Shown here piece after piece: positions 27,032-39,500 of a DNA stretch of 64,000 bases (the stretch's first letter is position 1; each line of letters starts with the position of its first letter). This DNA is from Argopecten irradians (lineage: Eukaryota; Mollusca; Bivalvia; Pectinida; Pectinidae): assembly GCF_041381155.1 (NCBI RefSeq), contig NC_091138.1, positions 37,255,604 through 37,319,603 of the forward strand, read 5' to 3'. The position numbers and the translations under genes are program-made. The notes below the pieces were generated by a model. It had not been told where the DNA came from, ran no database searches, and saw nothing but the letters and a program-made list of their open reading frames with translations.

Positions 27032-29385
27032 GCTGATGATGATTATGATGATGATGATAATGATGATGATGAAGTGGATGATGATGATGATGGTTAATGA
27101 TAGATAAGATTATAATTATAATGGTGATAATTATGATATGATGATGATAATAGAAATTTAATGAAGAGGTGATTTATCATGATCGTGATGATGATGATAT
27201 TATGATATATATACTAAAACATTGAAATTTTAATCATATACCCTCTTACGTTTTGCATCTGCACAATAAGACTTATTATTCTTGAATAAGAAAATGAATA
27301 TTTATACTACAGGTTGGAAATTACGGAATGGGCGGACAATACGAGCCACATTATGATTGGTTTGGAAAAGAAGTAAGTGTACAATTAATGTTTTATCTGA
27401 GTTTAAATATAATTTTTTGATACATTTCCATTGAATTTTCCACAATTAATATAACAAATGTCTTTGTTTGTTTTATCTATTTTTTTTCAAATCAAATCAA
27501 CTGATTTTCGTGGTGACTTAATTTCGCTTTTTCATTTTCAATGATGTTCACAGGTAAAATGTTTTATTGTATTGGAAGTTTTATATTTGCGCGAAATCCC
27601 CGAGAATAAGTCGGATTATAGAACTTTCTCTGGAGTAATCATCGACCTTTGTTGTTTTAGCAAGTCCAAGTGTTGACGGAGAACAAGTCTAACAGAATAG
27701 CCACCATGTTGTTCTATGTGAGTATTGTAACACATTTGATCGACTACCTGACTTATCTGAAATAGTTAACAGGCAATGTGAATTTTATATATGATAAAAG
27801 ATGGTAAGGTTATAGTCAGATATGGTAGATGCGGCTACAACGAAAGACCTGGCAGAGTCGCAGAAGGGAACAACTCTGATATATCATAATTGAAGATGCG
27901 ATAAGACGTTGCTTAGCAATATGCTCAGAGAACCATTATAATTGTTTTTTAATCATAAGTTATAATGCTATACGGTGATTACATCATAAATTATACAATG
28001 TTATAAATGTTACACGTCATCAATATTTTTATAGATACATTGCATCATAGTACTTAGTATAATGATGTATATGTTCAATACATCAATATTATATCGATAT
28101 TACATCGTTATAAATATCATAAGTGTATTGAATCATCAATTATAAGAAGTAATTATTACAGAAATGCATTATATCATAAGTCATATAATGTCTGATTCCG
28201 GGTACGAGTATTGTATGGATTATGAATAACATAATTTAATATAAGGTATATAATTAAATGTATTTTTTCACATCTATATAGCTGAGTGATGTACGAGCGG
28301 GAGGAGCAACAGTATTCCCACAAATCGACGTACATATCCCCGTCAAAAAGGTATGTCAGTGTATCATATCATATATTCCTCAAGGACTCCTGGATCAATA
28401 CAATGATATCAGACTTTATCGACTAGTAAGAAATTCAAGAATTTCGTTCACGGGTCTAAAATCACTGGCGTCCCTAAAGAAGAAAATTCCTTATGATTAT
28501 TATTATGAGTATTTAACGCTGTTTCGTAAGGAAATGCTACAAGTATAGATTTCGTTCTCATATCTCAATAAAGGTGAAACCAAACAATATGTGAAACAGA
28601 TATGACGACGTACAGAGTTAATAGTGAAATCAACCTCCGTCTTAAGGCTGGTTACCTTCCATTTTGTGGATTTAACAGCAAAACATAAATTTATGTTAAC
28701 TAAACATAATTAATCCAAGTATTATACCTCATTTTTATAACAGTGTCTGTGATTAGTTGAAACACATGCCCTTCCGATTGTACAACAATGACAGACGGAA
28801 CTTCGTTTTAGTTTAAGGAATATATTACATAGGTCTAAGTGACATTGTAAAAGTGGCCACGTTGCTGTAAACTACTTCATTTTCACGAGACACAGATTTT
28901 CGTTTAATTTCGATCGCGAATTTTCAGATATAGTTGTGTAAACGTCTTATGTGGATGTACAACTGCCAGCAAAAGTCCTTAAACGCGTAATTATGTATTA
29001 GCAAACATGGTGAAAAAAAATAATAAATACGCGAAATATTGTGTACGCTAAAATAAATTGGTTAAAACGTCATTTTTGTTACTTTTTGTTTTTACATTAT
29101 AAAGACTTAGATAATAAGAAAACGTTATTGTTGTTGATAACATTGAAGAACCACTTTATGTTTATAAATCCTCTTTTTCAGGGTGCTGCTGCCTTCTGGC
29201 TGAACCTCGATGATGACTTGGAAGGATTAGAGGACACCCTCCATGCTGGCTGTCCGGTTCTGCTCGGTTCTAAATGGATTGCCAACAAATGGATACACAC
29301 TCATAATCAAAATACTCAGTGTTTCAAAAAACGATCAAAGAACGCCAAAAATAAGTCCCTAAAGGTGTCTTTGTCCAGTGAATGA
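13049..29385 (+). CDS. P4HA: prolyl 4-hydroxylase subunit alpha (13 exons, 566 aa)
   Basis: Exons: 13049-13221, 18360-18514, 19156-19317, 20084-20301, 20895-20949, 22367-22512, 22765-22983, 23837-23916, 25755-25857, 27313-27372, 27661-27717, 28282-28350, 29182-29385. They total 1701 nt with unbroken phase, close to the roughly 530-550 residues usual for this subunit. The enzyme makes 4-hydroxyproline in procollagen in the ER, using Fe(II), 2-oxoglutarate, oxygen and ascorbate, in a complex with protein disulfide isomerase. Order: signal peptide, helical N-terminal dimerisation domain, TPR-like peptide-binding region, then the 2OG-Fe(II) dioxygenase domain. Ligands H450-x-D452 (EPHYD), H520 (LHAGCPVL) and the 2-oxoglutarate Lys K530 (GSKW) are present, with the family's 10-residue H-to-K spacing. 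The TPR region is divergent. A basic C-terminal extension follows WIH. Confidence 0.93.
13222..18359 (+). other. P4HA intron 1 (5.1 kb)
   Basis: No exon with family similarity was found inside. Two ORFs, 15956-16210 and 17399-17731 (84 and 110 codons), look like chance ORFs: no recognisable motif, strong A/T codon bias and no matching splice phases. Confidence 0.6.
18541..18883. repeat. 49-bp minisatellite, about 7 units
   Basis: Units start CATTATGTAGATATTGCAAG and recur at 18541, 18590, 18639, 18688, 18737 and 18786, with a degenerate last unit. It begins just after exon 2 of P4HA. A related fragment lies near 19030-19125. Confidence 0.88.
20452..20608. repeat. foldback MITE, CRE-containing family, copy 3
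   Basis: Begins ATTCCGTCATGCGG, contains GTGACGTCATTATATTTTGC and ends ATATACGGAAT. It sits in the intron after P4HA exon 4. Confidence 0.72.
21611..22168. mobile_element. TIR element filled with a palindromic minisatellite
   Basis: TACGGTGGCTGGGAGCGGAC occurs at 21611 and 21711 and in inverted form at the right end (22149-22168). Between them lie about twenty copies of ATTGCGT-NCGA-ACGCAAT type units, each close to a perfect palindrome. P4HA intron 5. No coding capacity. Confidence 0.88.
23040..23475. repeat. minisatellite, about 66-70 bp unit x6
   Basis: Six units containing CCCATGTACCCATGGTTAA, AACCTCGTTTGAAATGTATA and ATATCCGCGAAAGT. It begins about 60 bp after P4HA exon 7. Apparent minus-strand ORFs here come from the repeat. 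Confidence 0.88.
24388..25546. mobile_element. TIR element, pogo/Tigger-like ends, 1.16 kb
   Basis: Left end CAGTCAAAATTGCCTTAGCG; the right end is the inverted form of CAGTCAAAATTGTTTTAAGA. Inside are GCGACCTTCTG-type repeats, a CGGCTTCGGT/ACCGAAGCCG hairpin near 24750 and a long A tract at 25094. No transposase reading frame is present, so it is nonautonomous. It fills P4HA intron 8. Confidence 0.72.
25968..27150. repeat. GAT/ATG trinucleotide microsatellite, about 1.2 kb
   Basis: Nearly continuous GATGAT repeats with ATGATA variants. A higher-order block around TTTGATCATAGTGAAGATTG recurs about every 180 bp (26593, 26758, 26953; a variant near 26197). It lies wholly in P4HA intron 9. The His/Ile/Ser-rich minus-strand ORFs are artefacts. 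Confidence 0.97.
27313..27372 (+). CDS. P4HA: P4HA exon 10: first iron-ligand exon
   Basis: Encodes VGNYGMGGQYEPHYDWFGKE; the HYD triplet supplies two of the three Fe(II) ligands. Human P4HA has the near-identical VANYGVGGQYEPHFD here. Phase 0-0, donor GTAAGT. Confidence 0.95.
29182..29385 (+). CDS. P4HA: P4HA exon 13: distal His, 2OG lysine and stop
   Basis: Encodes GAAAFWLN, LHAGCPVLLGSKWIANKWIH and a basic tail (FKKRSKNAKNKSLK), stop TGA at 29383-29385. H520 is the third Fe ligand and K530 binds 2-oxoglutarate. Candidate poly(A) signal AATAAA at 30031. Confidence 0.95.
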   Translation, partial: GAAAFWLNLDDDLEGLEDTLHAGCPVLLGSKWIANKWIHTHNQNTQCFKKRSKNAKNKSLKVSLSSE

Positions 29386-30227
29386 TAATAATACATATAA
29401 ACATTATAAACTGTCAACCGTGTTATGGTGAAATCAAATTTCAGCGCAAATCTTAACAGATGAACACATTATTCCACAAATGCAAAATTAGAAATGTAAA
29501 CCATACACAGTTAACAGACATAACAAATTAATGCATTTATATTTTGTAGTAAAATCCTGACGAGAAAATCGCTTCAATCTGCATGCTTGCAAAGTTTAAA
29601 ACAAAATACATTCATTTCATTGTCATTGTCATAGATAAAATATAAGATAGCAATAACTAAATGAAAAGATCACAGTCATCAAGACTCATCCAATCTAGTA
29701 CTACTAGTATTCATTTGCCATGCGACGCAATTACCATGTTTGCAAGCCTTCATGGTAGTCTAACGAATTGTTTAATTTAAAATGCCAAATTATCGTGAAG
29801 GTGTGCAGAAGAATTTGTGTGTTTAGTGTGTGTGTATGAACAATTCTAAACTTGGTGCGAAAACTGTGCGGAAGTTATCAGTAGTGTGTACGAATTATTA
29901 TAAACTAGGTATTAAGAGAGGACTAAAGAAGTATCAGCGTGTATAAAGCTTGTTGTATCTGTAGGAGTCATGTAAGAGCGCGGAGAAGTGTGTGGATGTT
30001 TGGTGAGCACGCACGTATGATTAAACAAGCAATAAAATTATTATTTACATAAAAATCATCAGTGTTCAGGTTCTTGCTTACAAACGCTTATGGAATTGCT
30101 AATAGATATTATCGATAAAAATCAACATTCGTCAAAGTGAAGTAAAAAGCAAAGGTATAAATAATAACAAATATTACCTTAAGTTTGACAGACTACATTA
30201 TTAAGACTTATCACAAAAATATTTTTG

Positions 30228-31124
30228 TAACGCTTTAAAACCAAACAGTTATGCGGGAGACAAAGTATTCTTAGAATGGAGCATTTTGTCCATATCGAAA
30301 ATAATGTATCAGAGTCACCTATTTTACTAAGGTACGTACCTCGACTTGCAATAAACATCAATACAAAATCGGGAAAGTCAAACTATGTGTGTGTAGAAGG
30401 CTGCCAGTATAAACGATATAAGTCGCAGGGACCTCAATTAGAATACCATCTGGCATTGCACTACCCTGTAGCTTCAATTTATCTAAGACCAGTATTTCTT
30501 GCAACTCCAGTGAACTTGGATTTAGTAGAAGTCGTCAAGTACCAACAGGCGTTGATGGTACACGACCAGGTCCTGTATATACAGTAGTGCACACAATGCA
30601 AACTGAAAGTGTTTTCAACTTATTACCATTGTCAGAGTAGAGGAGGACAATATGTTTCGAATGAGTCAACGTTGGAGCCCATTGGTAGGCTTGGAGTTTT
30701 TTCCTAGATTAGTGGAGACTCGCTTGAGACCAAACATGAATCGTTAGCCAGTTACCGAACAGAAATTCGTCCTGGTGGTGTTGATAGGGTCAAAGAGTCA
30801 AGGACGCAGACGCAAGAGGCGCACGAGAGCAAACCAGGCAGGTCCTATGGAGGAGTGTAGAGAAAGCCGGGATTATATGGAATGGTGCTCCCCAAAATAA
30901 GTGGGAACTATGGGATGTCCATCATCTTCATGCTTGAAGATTTTGGAGCCCTTATATCAAGGGAGGAACTAGAAATCGACCATCAACAACAAATCTGCAG
31001 ATCTAGAGAAAGCTTTTCGTTAGTTGTGGATAAGAGGAATGACCACTATCTGGAAGCCAGACAATTGATGCCCGGTCCTCTTGTTGACCAAACATCTCAA
31101 TTTAGAGAAGAAAACGTCCACTGA
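30228..31124 (+). pseudogene. decayed reading frame with three in-frame TAG codons
   Basis: One frame stays open from about 30228 to 31124 except for three TAG codons, near 30585, 30709 and 30857. The segments share codon usage unlike the flanking AT-rich DNA. The first segment contains CVEGC, 14 residues, then HLALH, a C-x3-C-x14-H-x3-H arrangement resembling a C2H2 zinc finger. The last ends in an Arg/Glu-rich stretch. I do not recognise the protein. It could be a dead retrocopy or transposon-derived gene, or an expressed gene whose exons I cannot delimit. Confidence 0.4.
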
Positions 31125-33466
31125 CGGATGTGCTTGGCTGATGAGCTGCTTGCAGATAATCTAATTTGTCTGTAAAATTGAAACCCGTGTCAACTGTTAC
31201 TAATTGAAAATGCCAGTAAACGTAATCGGATAAATTACGTAAATGTGATGCCTAATGATACTCTCATACACAACATGAGCGCTCTGAGCCGAATGAGACA
31301 AAAGCCAGAAGATCTGGAGTGCACACAATGAATTCAAAGAAAAAGCGATATTTTCATTAACGCTGATCATGAAACAACACCCATAATCTGGAACTTATTC
31401 AATGAGAATGACGCATCTAGATTACAGAAAACGTCTTTTTTTTGCAAAAAGCACAATGCGATCTTGGATTTGACATTGAAGTTTTGATAATGCAATTTCT
31501 AAGAACAATTCTTATATTGAAGAGATCCTCATGTTGCTTTCACATTCGTCTGTTTCCCAATATTTTTCGTTTGGGAACAATCAAAGAACTATACGCCCCG
31601 CAGACGACAATATTTTGAACTTTGTTACTGTACCTTTGTTAAGTTTCGTGGTGAGAATATTTTGCTATTTCCTATGTACATGCTCTATATCCCAGAGTGA
31701 TGCCTGATTTTTTTTAGCAATCGGAGTAGTTTACTGTGTCAACACTGTCTCAATGGAAATGGCAAAAGAAAGATCCAATATCCGACTGATACACATCACT
31801 TGATAATAGGGACTAGCTTCAGTTGCATGATTTTCAGTTTATAATACATTACAATTAACAAAGACTGTTATTGCTTTGGAAATCTCTTTCCAACCGGACT
31901 TCATATGAATAACAACAAGTTTGAATCCCATTCACCATGACAAAAACACAGGATTCATCTGATTTGTAAGACAATGTTGAAGGAACAAATCTGAGGTGAC
32001 AATGCTGAACAGGAGGATCACAATGCTATGAAAAGTCACAATATTATGAATAATCTCATGAGACCTCAAATTATTAATAAGAATCCTGGAACTATTTTTG
32101 AAACCATGTCTGTACAAAACGCCCTTCGCATGCTGTTTAATCTCATTTAGTCATTTATCCCAAAAAAATCATAGTCGACTAATATAGCTTTAAAATTTGG
32201 GGAGATGGTATCAAATGTACCTTCATGAATGAATGAGTTAAGATGCATCACATAAAAGTAACAAAAACAAAAGTTTGGGAAGATTTAATGAAGTACATTA
32301 TATAGTTCCACAGATTCCATGTCATTATGTACAAATGATTTAATGATAGATAGTTCATCATAGATTCTATGTATATGTACAATATATCAAAAAGATGCTG
32401 CATCTTCAAATCCTTTATAAAACAATGCCAAATATCTGTATCAAAGTTGCTGATCAGTAAACTTTTCTTTGATGAATTTCTTCCAGTAGTTATCAATGTT
32501 AAGAAAACAACCTAAATATGAATCATATTTGTCAACATAATCAACATACAATGGAAAACAAAACAATAAATGTGAACACATGATCATTCCATAACAGCTA
32601 GATACATATTGTATCCATTTAACTTGTAACCATCAGCTTCTACCTTGTATGAAAGGTAGCTATCCCTCTTTGAAACTTTAATAACCTACCTCAAAGGTAG
32701 CATTTTCCTCATATTTCCTTATCAACTTTAATGAACTATGTGAAAGATAGTTATCTCCCATTATCTTTAATAGTCTTAAATTGCCTTCTTGAATAGCCTT
32801 TGTTACACATAGAGTTGTCTTCCATTAGTTTCTATCCAAATACAGAATCCATATGATGGGATCAGGCAGGTAAAATGATATGAAAACAATCTTACATACT
32901 TGCTAATAAAACAACATCTAAAATATCTAAAACAGTCATTATATCATATAAAGAGACATTTAATGCTACTTAATCATAATATCCAGAAGCATCAGGCTTG
33001 TGAACATCATAAAATATTCTGCTTCAGCTTACAAAATTATCCCCCATACATAAAACACATGTTTCTGAATGTAATCTGTCTGTGATTTCAGTGTCAATGT
33101 AAACAGTGTTTTTAATAATATGCTGATTAGCTTATAAAATCTTTTTAAACATCAACGCTGCTGAAGTGGAGAGTCTACAGGCCATTCACAGTTTTTATCT
33201 TTTCATCCACAGATCTGGCGAAAATGCACAACACAAATACGATCACTGACAAATGGTTGTCATTTGTCACAATCAAAATACCTGGTCCACCATTCTAAAA
33301 CATCATCTATAAATGCTTCTCATTTAGAAATGAAAACTAAAAATATGGTCCAGAATGCATTTTCAAATGCACATTGACAAAGTGTGTAAATGATTTCTGC
33401 CAGGAATTGCAGTTCATGCATATCCATGGATATTGTTCAAAAGTCAGTTTCACTATGAGACACATT
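31125..33466. other. region between decayed ORF and nucleolin stop codon
   Basis: No gene seen. The right-hand part should hold the nucleolin 3' UTR (minus strand, running down from 33466). Near 32650-32760 there are degenerate repeats of a GAAAGGTAGCTATCCC type. Confidence 0.5.
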
Positions 33467-33522
33467 TTAGTCATCAAAAGTCTTCTTCCTTCCTTCATAA
33501 CTCTGTATACTTCCTTTAGCAG
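33467..33522 (-). CDS. NCL: NCL last coding exon
   Basis: Acceptor ATTACAG, joins the RGG exon in phase 1, encodes SAKGSIQSYEGRKKTFDD, stop TAA at 33469-33467. The basic/acidic end resembles the GKKTKFE end of vertebrate nucleolin. Confidence 0.8.
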
Positions 33523-36500
33523 CTGTAATGAAAAGCAAACAGTCACCATAAAGTAAAAGTTGTTCTACTACAATGACATGCAATCACACACAATGTACCT
33601 AACCTGATTTGATATTGGTTAATTATATTGATAGAAATGGTATACATATAATTTGAATAATTGATAAATTTACATTCCTAACTTTACATAAGGATCAAAA
33701 TATGATAAATGCTTTACAGCACAGTTAATGTACTTTATATTTTGGTGCAATCACATTTCAGCACTCAACTGAATTTGAAAAATTAGTGGAATGAAGAATC
33801 CATGCATGTACAATCATTGCTACATCAAGACCTGCAAAACATGTAATGAACACAATCATATTTTAGCAGAAAGTTTCTAACAAGAGAAGCGCTAAAATAT
33901 GTATGTTGTCATTTACACCGATAGGTTTCAGAATTTCAAAGTATTTTCTTTATGTTAAGAAACTTACAGGGACTTTTTCCTCCACCACGTCCACCCCTTC
34001 CTCGGAATCCTCCACGATCTCCTCCTCGTCCTCTACCTCTGAATCCCCCACGGTCACCACCTCTTCCACCTCTGCCTCGGAAACCTCCTCCACGGCCTCC
34101 GCGCCCTCGGCCACCACCACCGCCGCGGCTACCTCTCTCTACAGAGAACAAAGCATATATCACCATTGTTAAAGATCATCAATGAAACGCCATGAAAAAG
34201 AAAGTTAATTGTTATTAATTTGAATAGCAAAGTTTATTGTTAATTTAAAGATATCACTATATATCATTTCACCACATAAAATACCAATTGATAACACTCA
34301 CCTGCAGCAAAGTTTAAGAATATTTGCCTGCCATCAATCTCCTGTCCTGCCATGGATTTATATGCTGCCTCAGCATCTTCAACTGATTCAAAATCCACAA
34401 AGCCAAACCTGCAATTCATTATAAATGCAAATTTTTCATTGTGAAGTTATATATAAATACATATAATTTATATCAGAATTTCAATTTTGAATAAGAATCT
34501 TCGAGTAGTGAATATTCACGTATCAGTGAACACCTATTTACTTGGCTTACATGTGTTTCTGTCAAATTTTTCTGACAACGGAACATGACATTTCTAACCT
34601 ACTGGCTGTAATCTCAAGGTCTCTTTTATACATACCCTCTTGATTTCTCGGTATCTGGGAATTTCGCAATTCTTGCTCCTACACATCCTTCAAATGCCTC
34701 TTGTAAAGTATCACTGGTGCACGAATACGACAGATTTTTGACAAATAATACCTTTGACTTATCTCCTCCTTCTGAAATACAAAATGATAGCAAGGTGTCA
34801 TACCTATTACTGATCATTCCAGAAATTCAAAGCATACAAATTATTCTTAAAATGAAAATGCATCATATACTGTATTTAAGAAGCAAAAAAAAAGTATGAA
34901 TATAATATGCATCAACTTCTACTGTAAACCAACTTTCTTTCGCGGCTCCCAAATTTCGCGATTTCCGTTTCAAAATATTTTCGCGAAGATGAAGTTTCGC
35001 AGATTTAAAATTGAATGGAGATATTTTGTAATTTTAATCATGCAAGAATTGTAACTGAGAAAAACTTTTGCGAATTTACCTTGATCGCGAAAATAAAACA
35101 CATGCAAATGAAAATTGGTTTACAGCATTTGGTTAACACTTTTTAGCGATTTTGTTTATGCAAAAAATGCAATCTTTTTAATCAGTTATGAGAATAATCC
35201 AGGATTTCGTTTCACTGACAAAAACACATGTTTAATGTTAACTGATCTTGAAAATGCAAAGTTAATAGGTTGCATAGTGTTTTCACCTTAAACATACAAT
35301 GAACCATTCTTACCTGATCTGCCCCCTGGGGATCCAAATTGATTTTTAGGTTTACCACCTGCTTTATCTAAAAATAGAGCATTTCCTTCTAATTCAGCTC
35401 CTTGTTTTTCTGAAAGCATTTCTTCAACTTCTTCAGCACTTGAGAAAACCACATATGCAAATCTGAAAAGAAAACAAAACATTTTGTATAAATCAATTTT
35501 TATTTTAAATACACTTACTAAATCAACAAGAACACAGCTTCTTATTCTGCAATAACTGCATCAGTCAACAATCTTATTTGAACAGCTGATTTTTTTTTTA
35601 TTACACCATAAACCACACATCATTCTGGTATGGTGAAGATGATATGGATTACACATGAAATTCTGGTATGGTGAAGATGATATGGATTAGCCATGAAACT
35701 ATATCTGTGGTTACAAAATCTAGAGACAAGACATTATAAAAATCAGTCTGACAAGATACCTCATGTTTCTATTAAACATGACGAATACAAACTATTGGTC
35801 TTGAGCTTCTATTGCCATGCATCATTACAAGAACTGGATCTTACCCCTTAGGAGAGCCATCATGTTTCTTGGGCATACGAATAGATGTAGAACCAGTGAA
35901 GAATTCCTGTAGTGAATCTTCTGTGACAGTTTCTGCTAAGTTCTTCACAAACAGTGTCATTGCATCTGTATCCTCTGGAGAAGATTTATAAATTGATGGT
36001 AAAAGTTTAGAGCCAGAATATGTATACTGTTTGGCCATTTTTTTTCAGAGATAGTACTGCTGTTTCATGGGACATTGCTATTGTAACAAAATTGATAACG
36101 AAATTTTACAAAAAGGATGAATTATACATAGTATAATACCCATCCTTATAGTCAGATGTCAAAATTTTACGTGCTGAAATTTCATTTTCTGTAATCGACA
36201 ATTGTAGATTTTCACCCACAAAATTAACCTGCAATACAGTTTCATAAATATCAAGTGTAACTATAAGGAGCTCTCTCCGTGTATCGCAGATGACAGTATT
36301 ACCATATAGGGGAAAAAAACACCATTTATTTGTACAAGGATAATACTTTTCTAATTAGCAGATATTTTGAGACATTCAATTCTTACTGAATGATTTAAAG
36401 TCATCTTTCTTCTGTTGATTTGCATCTGATCTTGCCAAAGCCACCTTCATGTCTTTTGTGCCGTCCAACTTCAGAGCTTTGTCAAGTTGTGATGCATCAG

Positions 36501-39500
36501 CCAGATCAATATATACAAACCTGTCCACAAACAGAAGCAATGATTAAAACCCTTAGGATATCAGGATTTTGTTGAAGACAATTATAATGTGCTATTGTAT
36601 TGACATTATTGAATTTAGATAGATTTACAGAGTATGGATATGGATTTAGTAGCAAAATTAGTTGATTTTAAAATCATTGAACCTTTGAAATTTTAACTTA
36701 GTCACTAATATCACAAAGACTTTATATGAATTTGAAACAAGTATACTTCAAATCAGGCCTTGGTAAGAAATCATTACTACAATTAAAATTAGTTTGGTGC
36801 TTCATCTTCTATTCCAAATCTGGTCGTCTATGACCGGTCTTTTTGACTATGTGTTAACTTGTTATGAATATCATGTCGATGTCACTCAGTATAGAATGGT
36901 AAAGTATAATACTTACCGTCCGCCTGGTCTTGGACGCCTGATTTCTGCTACAGAGATTCCCTTCTTTTCAAATAACTTCTTCACCTTATCATCCGGCATT
37001 TCTGCTACGTTATTAACATGGAGAGTTGCTGTAAAGCAAATGGATAATAATTCTAAAGTTTTTAAAATTTAATAAGTGAGCTAATTTTTATCCAAATTTG
37101 TATATTTTCTACAAACACTTGGTGCGACTATAATCTATTTTCTATTGGACTTTTAATAGAAGGTTGATTGACTTAAAAAATAAAATTTGGATTTTTTTGT
37201 TGACCATAGTAATGTTCCATCTTCATCAGAACTACTTTTCAATAGTTTTTCAATTAACAGTTACACTATTTATTAACCTTTCTTTATCTTTAAAGATGCT
37301 CCACCGCCGACAGAGCATAAACGATGTTCATCACTTGAACAATAATTGGTGTTTAATCGTGTATATATATATGTATAATTAACACAAAAAATAATATAAA
37401 ATAATTTACTTCGCCTTTGGTGCATGAGCAATCAGGACTTCATTCCATATAGGATAAAGTGGCACGGAATTTTTTCGGGATGCAATTAATTATTTTAGAT
37501 ATTTTTAACTTGAAGTAAAATTAGAAGCTCAAACATTTCAATGATGGTAATGGTGTAAAGTAAGTAACTTCAAGTAACTTTTGTAAAAGAAGAAAAATAC
37601 TAAATCGTCTGCTCCTGTTTTTAATAGTGAAAAAATACCATTTGTCAGCGGGGGAGCATCTTTAAAATTTCTATTCCTAATGATGCTCAAAATATGGCCT
37701 TTAAAATAACACTTATGGGTGATCATGTGGTGTAGTGGTTAAGCCACTCCCCATTCACCCAACCTGCAAGGACGTGAAAAGGTTAGGGGTCACCTGCCCG
37801 ATCACGTGGGTTTTCTTTGGGCACTCCGGTTTCCTCCCCAGGGCTCTCTCTTACTTTTGTGTGAATGGGGCCATCAAGAGTGATTTGCATAAGTTGTATA
37901 ACTTGTTTCGTAATCGATGAAAATAAATAGTTTTATAATAATACTTACTTTTTTCTACTGCCTCAGTTTTAGCTTTCTTTGCTGGTTTATTATTTTGGGT
38001 CTTTTTTCTCTTCTTTGAATCTTCTTCTTCTTCCTCATCATCACTGTCCTCTTCATCTTCGTCGTCATCATCTTCATCGTCATCGTCATCATCATCATCT
38101 TCTTCGTCGTCGTCATCATCATCATCTATTGTTTAAAAGTTTATCCTGACCTTTCAATTTTGATTATTTTTTACTTTTGACAAAATTTTAGGTGATTTTA
38201 CTACAAGACTTGATGTAATATTTATCGTTCAAACCCTTTCCTATCTAAATCAGACATGAATTAAAATGACTTCATTGTAACATCACCACTACAGCCGAGT
38301 ACCGAGCAATTTTCCTGGTCAACATGGGCACCTTTTCACCTTTTCTACTAGTGTCTCCATTATTTCACAAGTTCACAATCTTGCCTTTCTTTTAACACAA
38401 TCAAGCACCCCATTTACATGTAAACTTGTTTACTTATTCTTTCATCACATTCTAGCTATAGGTAATGAATAATGATTGGTTTAAAATCTCATAAATCAAG
38501 CATGAAACATTTTCAAATGTTACAATTAACTTAGGTAATTTTTGAATTTTAACTCAATTTTCATGTAGATAAATATGTATAAGCCATATCTAGAGGTGAT
38601 AATGCTAAACCTACCAGCTTGAGCTACAACTTTAGCTTTGGCTACTCCATTAGTCTTGACAGGAGCTGCTTCTGAAGAGAAATAATGACGGAGTATTGAG
38701 ATATGGCTGGCACAACTTGCATTTGCCCAGAAACAGTAAAGAAATGTGCTGACAATCGAAATCTGTATTTGCATATTCCTGAGTTATCTGCCCTTGCGCA
38801 TAGGTATCAATTGTGACATCCCGTTTGCAAGTAATAAGCTACAGAGGATTTAGGTCTGCCTCCGTTTGCAATGTATGCAAATATGATATCAGTTTCGTTT
38901 ACTTGATAAATAGTAAATTATTTTACATTTTATCAATTGTTAGACGTACACGTTTGCAAGCAAGGGAGAAATTTAACATCTGTAATATCGTGCGAAGATG
39001 AATTGAATATGCGTTCTACATCGACCTAAATGTCTTTTGAGACTTCTCCTGTATGATTGATCTATACGGCGAATAGCTTGAAAACATTTCAGAATTAATG
39101 CATATCTTCAAGTATCTTTTGTATCCTAAGCTTACATACTGTGTGCGGTTCATTTCATGCTTTTATGTCTCGTCAACGAGACGCTTTTTGTCGTATCAAC
39201 AAGACTCTGGTTGAACGAGACTAATCATGAATGGAGATTGTTGTAAGGAAGCATGGTTTCTCCAAACGATCGCGATGGAATAGCAAATTGCTTTAATTAG
39301 TATGTTTGAGTCAGTGAATATACTTACTTGGTAAATAAGGTCTTCCTTTTTATTCTTTGTATTGTGATACACTCAGGTAGGAATGAAAGTTTATGCATAC
39401 TACATAAATGTAAAAGTTAAGTGGCTCATTTCAGAAGTCCTCCTAACTCTGCGAAATTAAATACACAATCTTATGCCTGAAGTCATCATACTTTTTAATC

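Noticed and set aside
33952..34185. Plus-strand Pro/Arg and Ser/Thr-rich ORFs
   Set aside because: Antisense shadow of the nucleolin RGG exon.
35501..35840. Possible C/D box snoRNA on the minus strand of the NCL intron (TGATGC ... CTGA)
   Set aside because: C box does not match RUGAUGA and no terminal stem was found.
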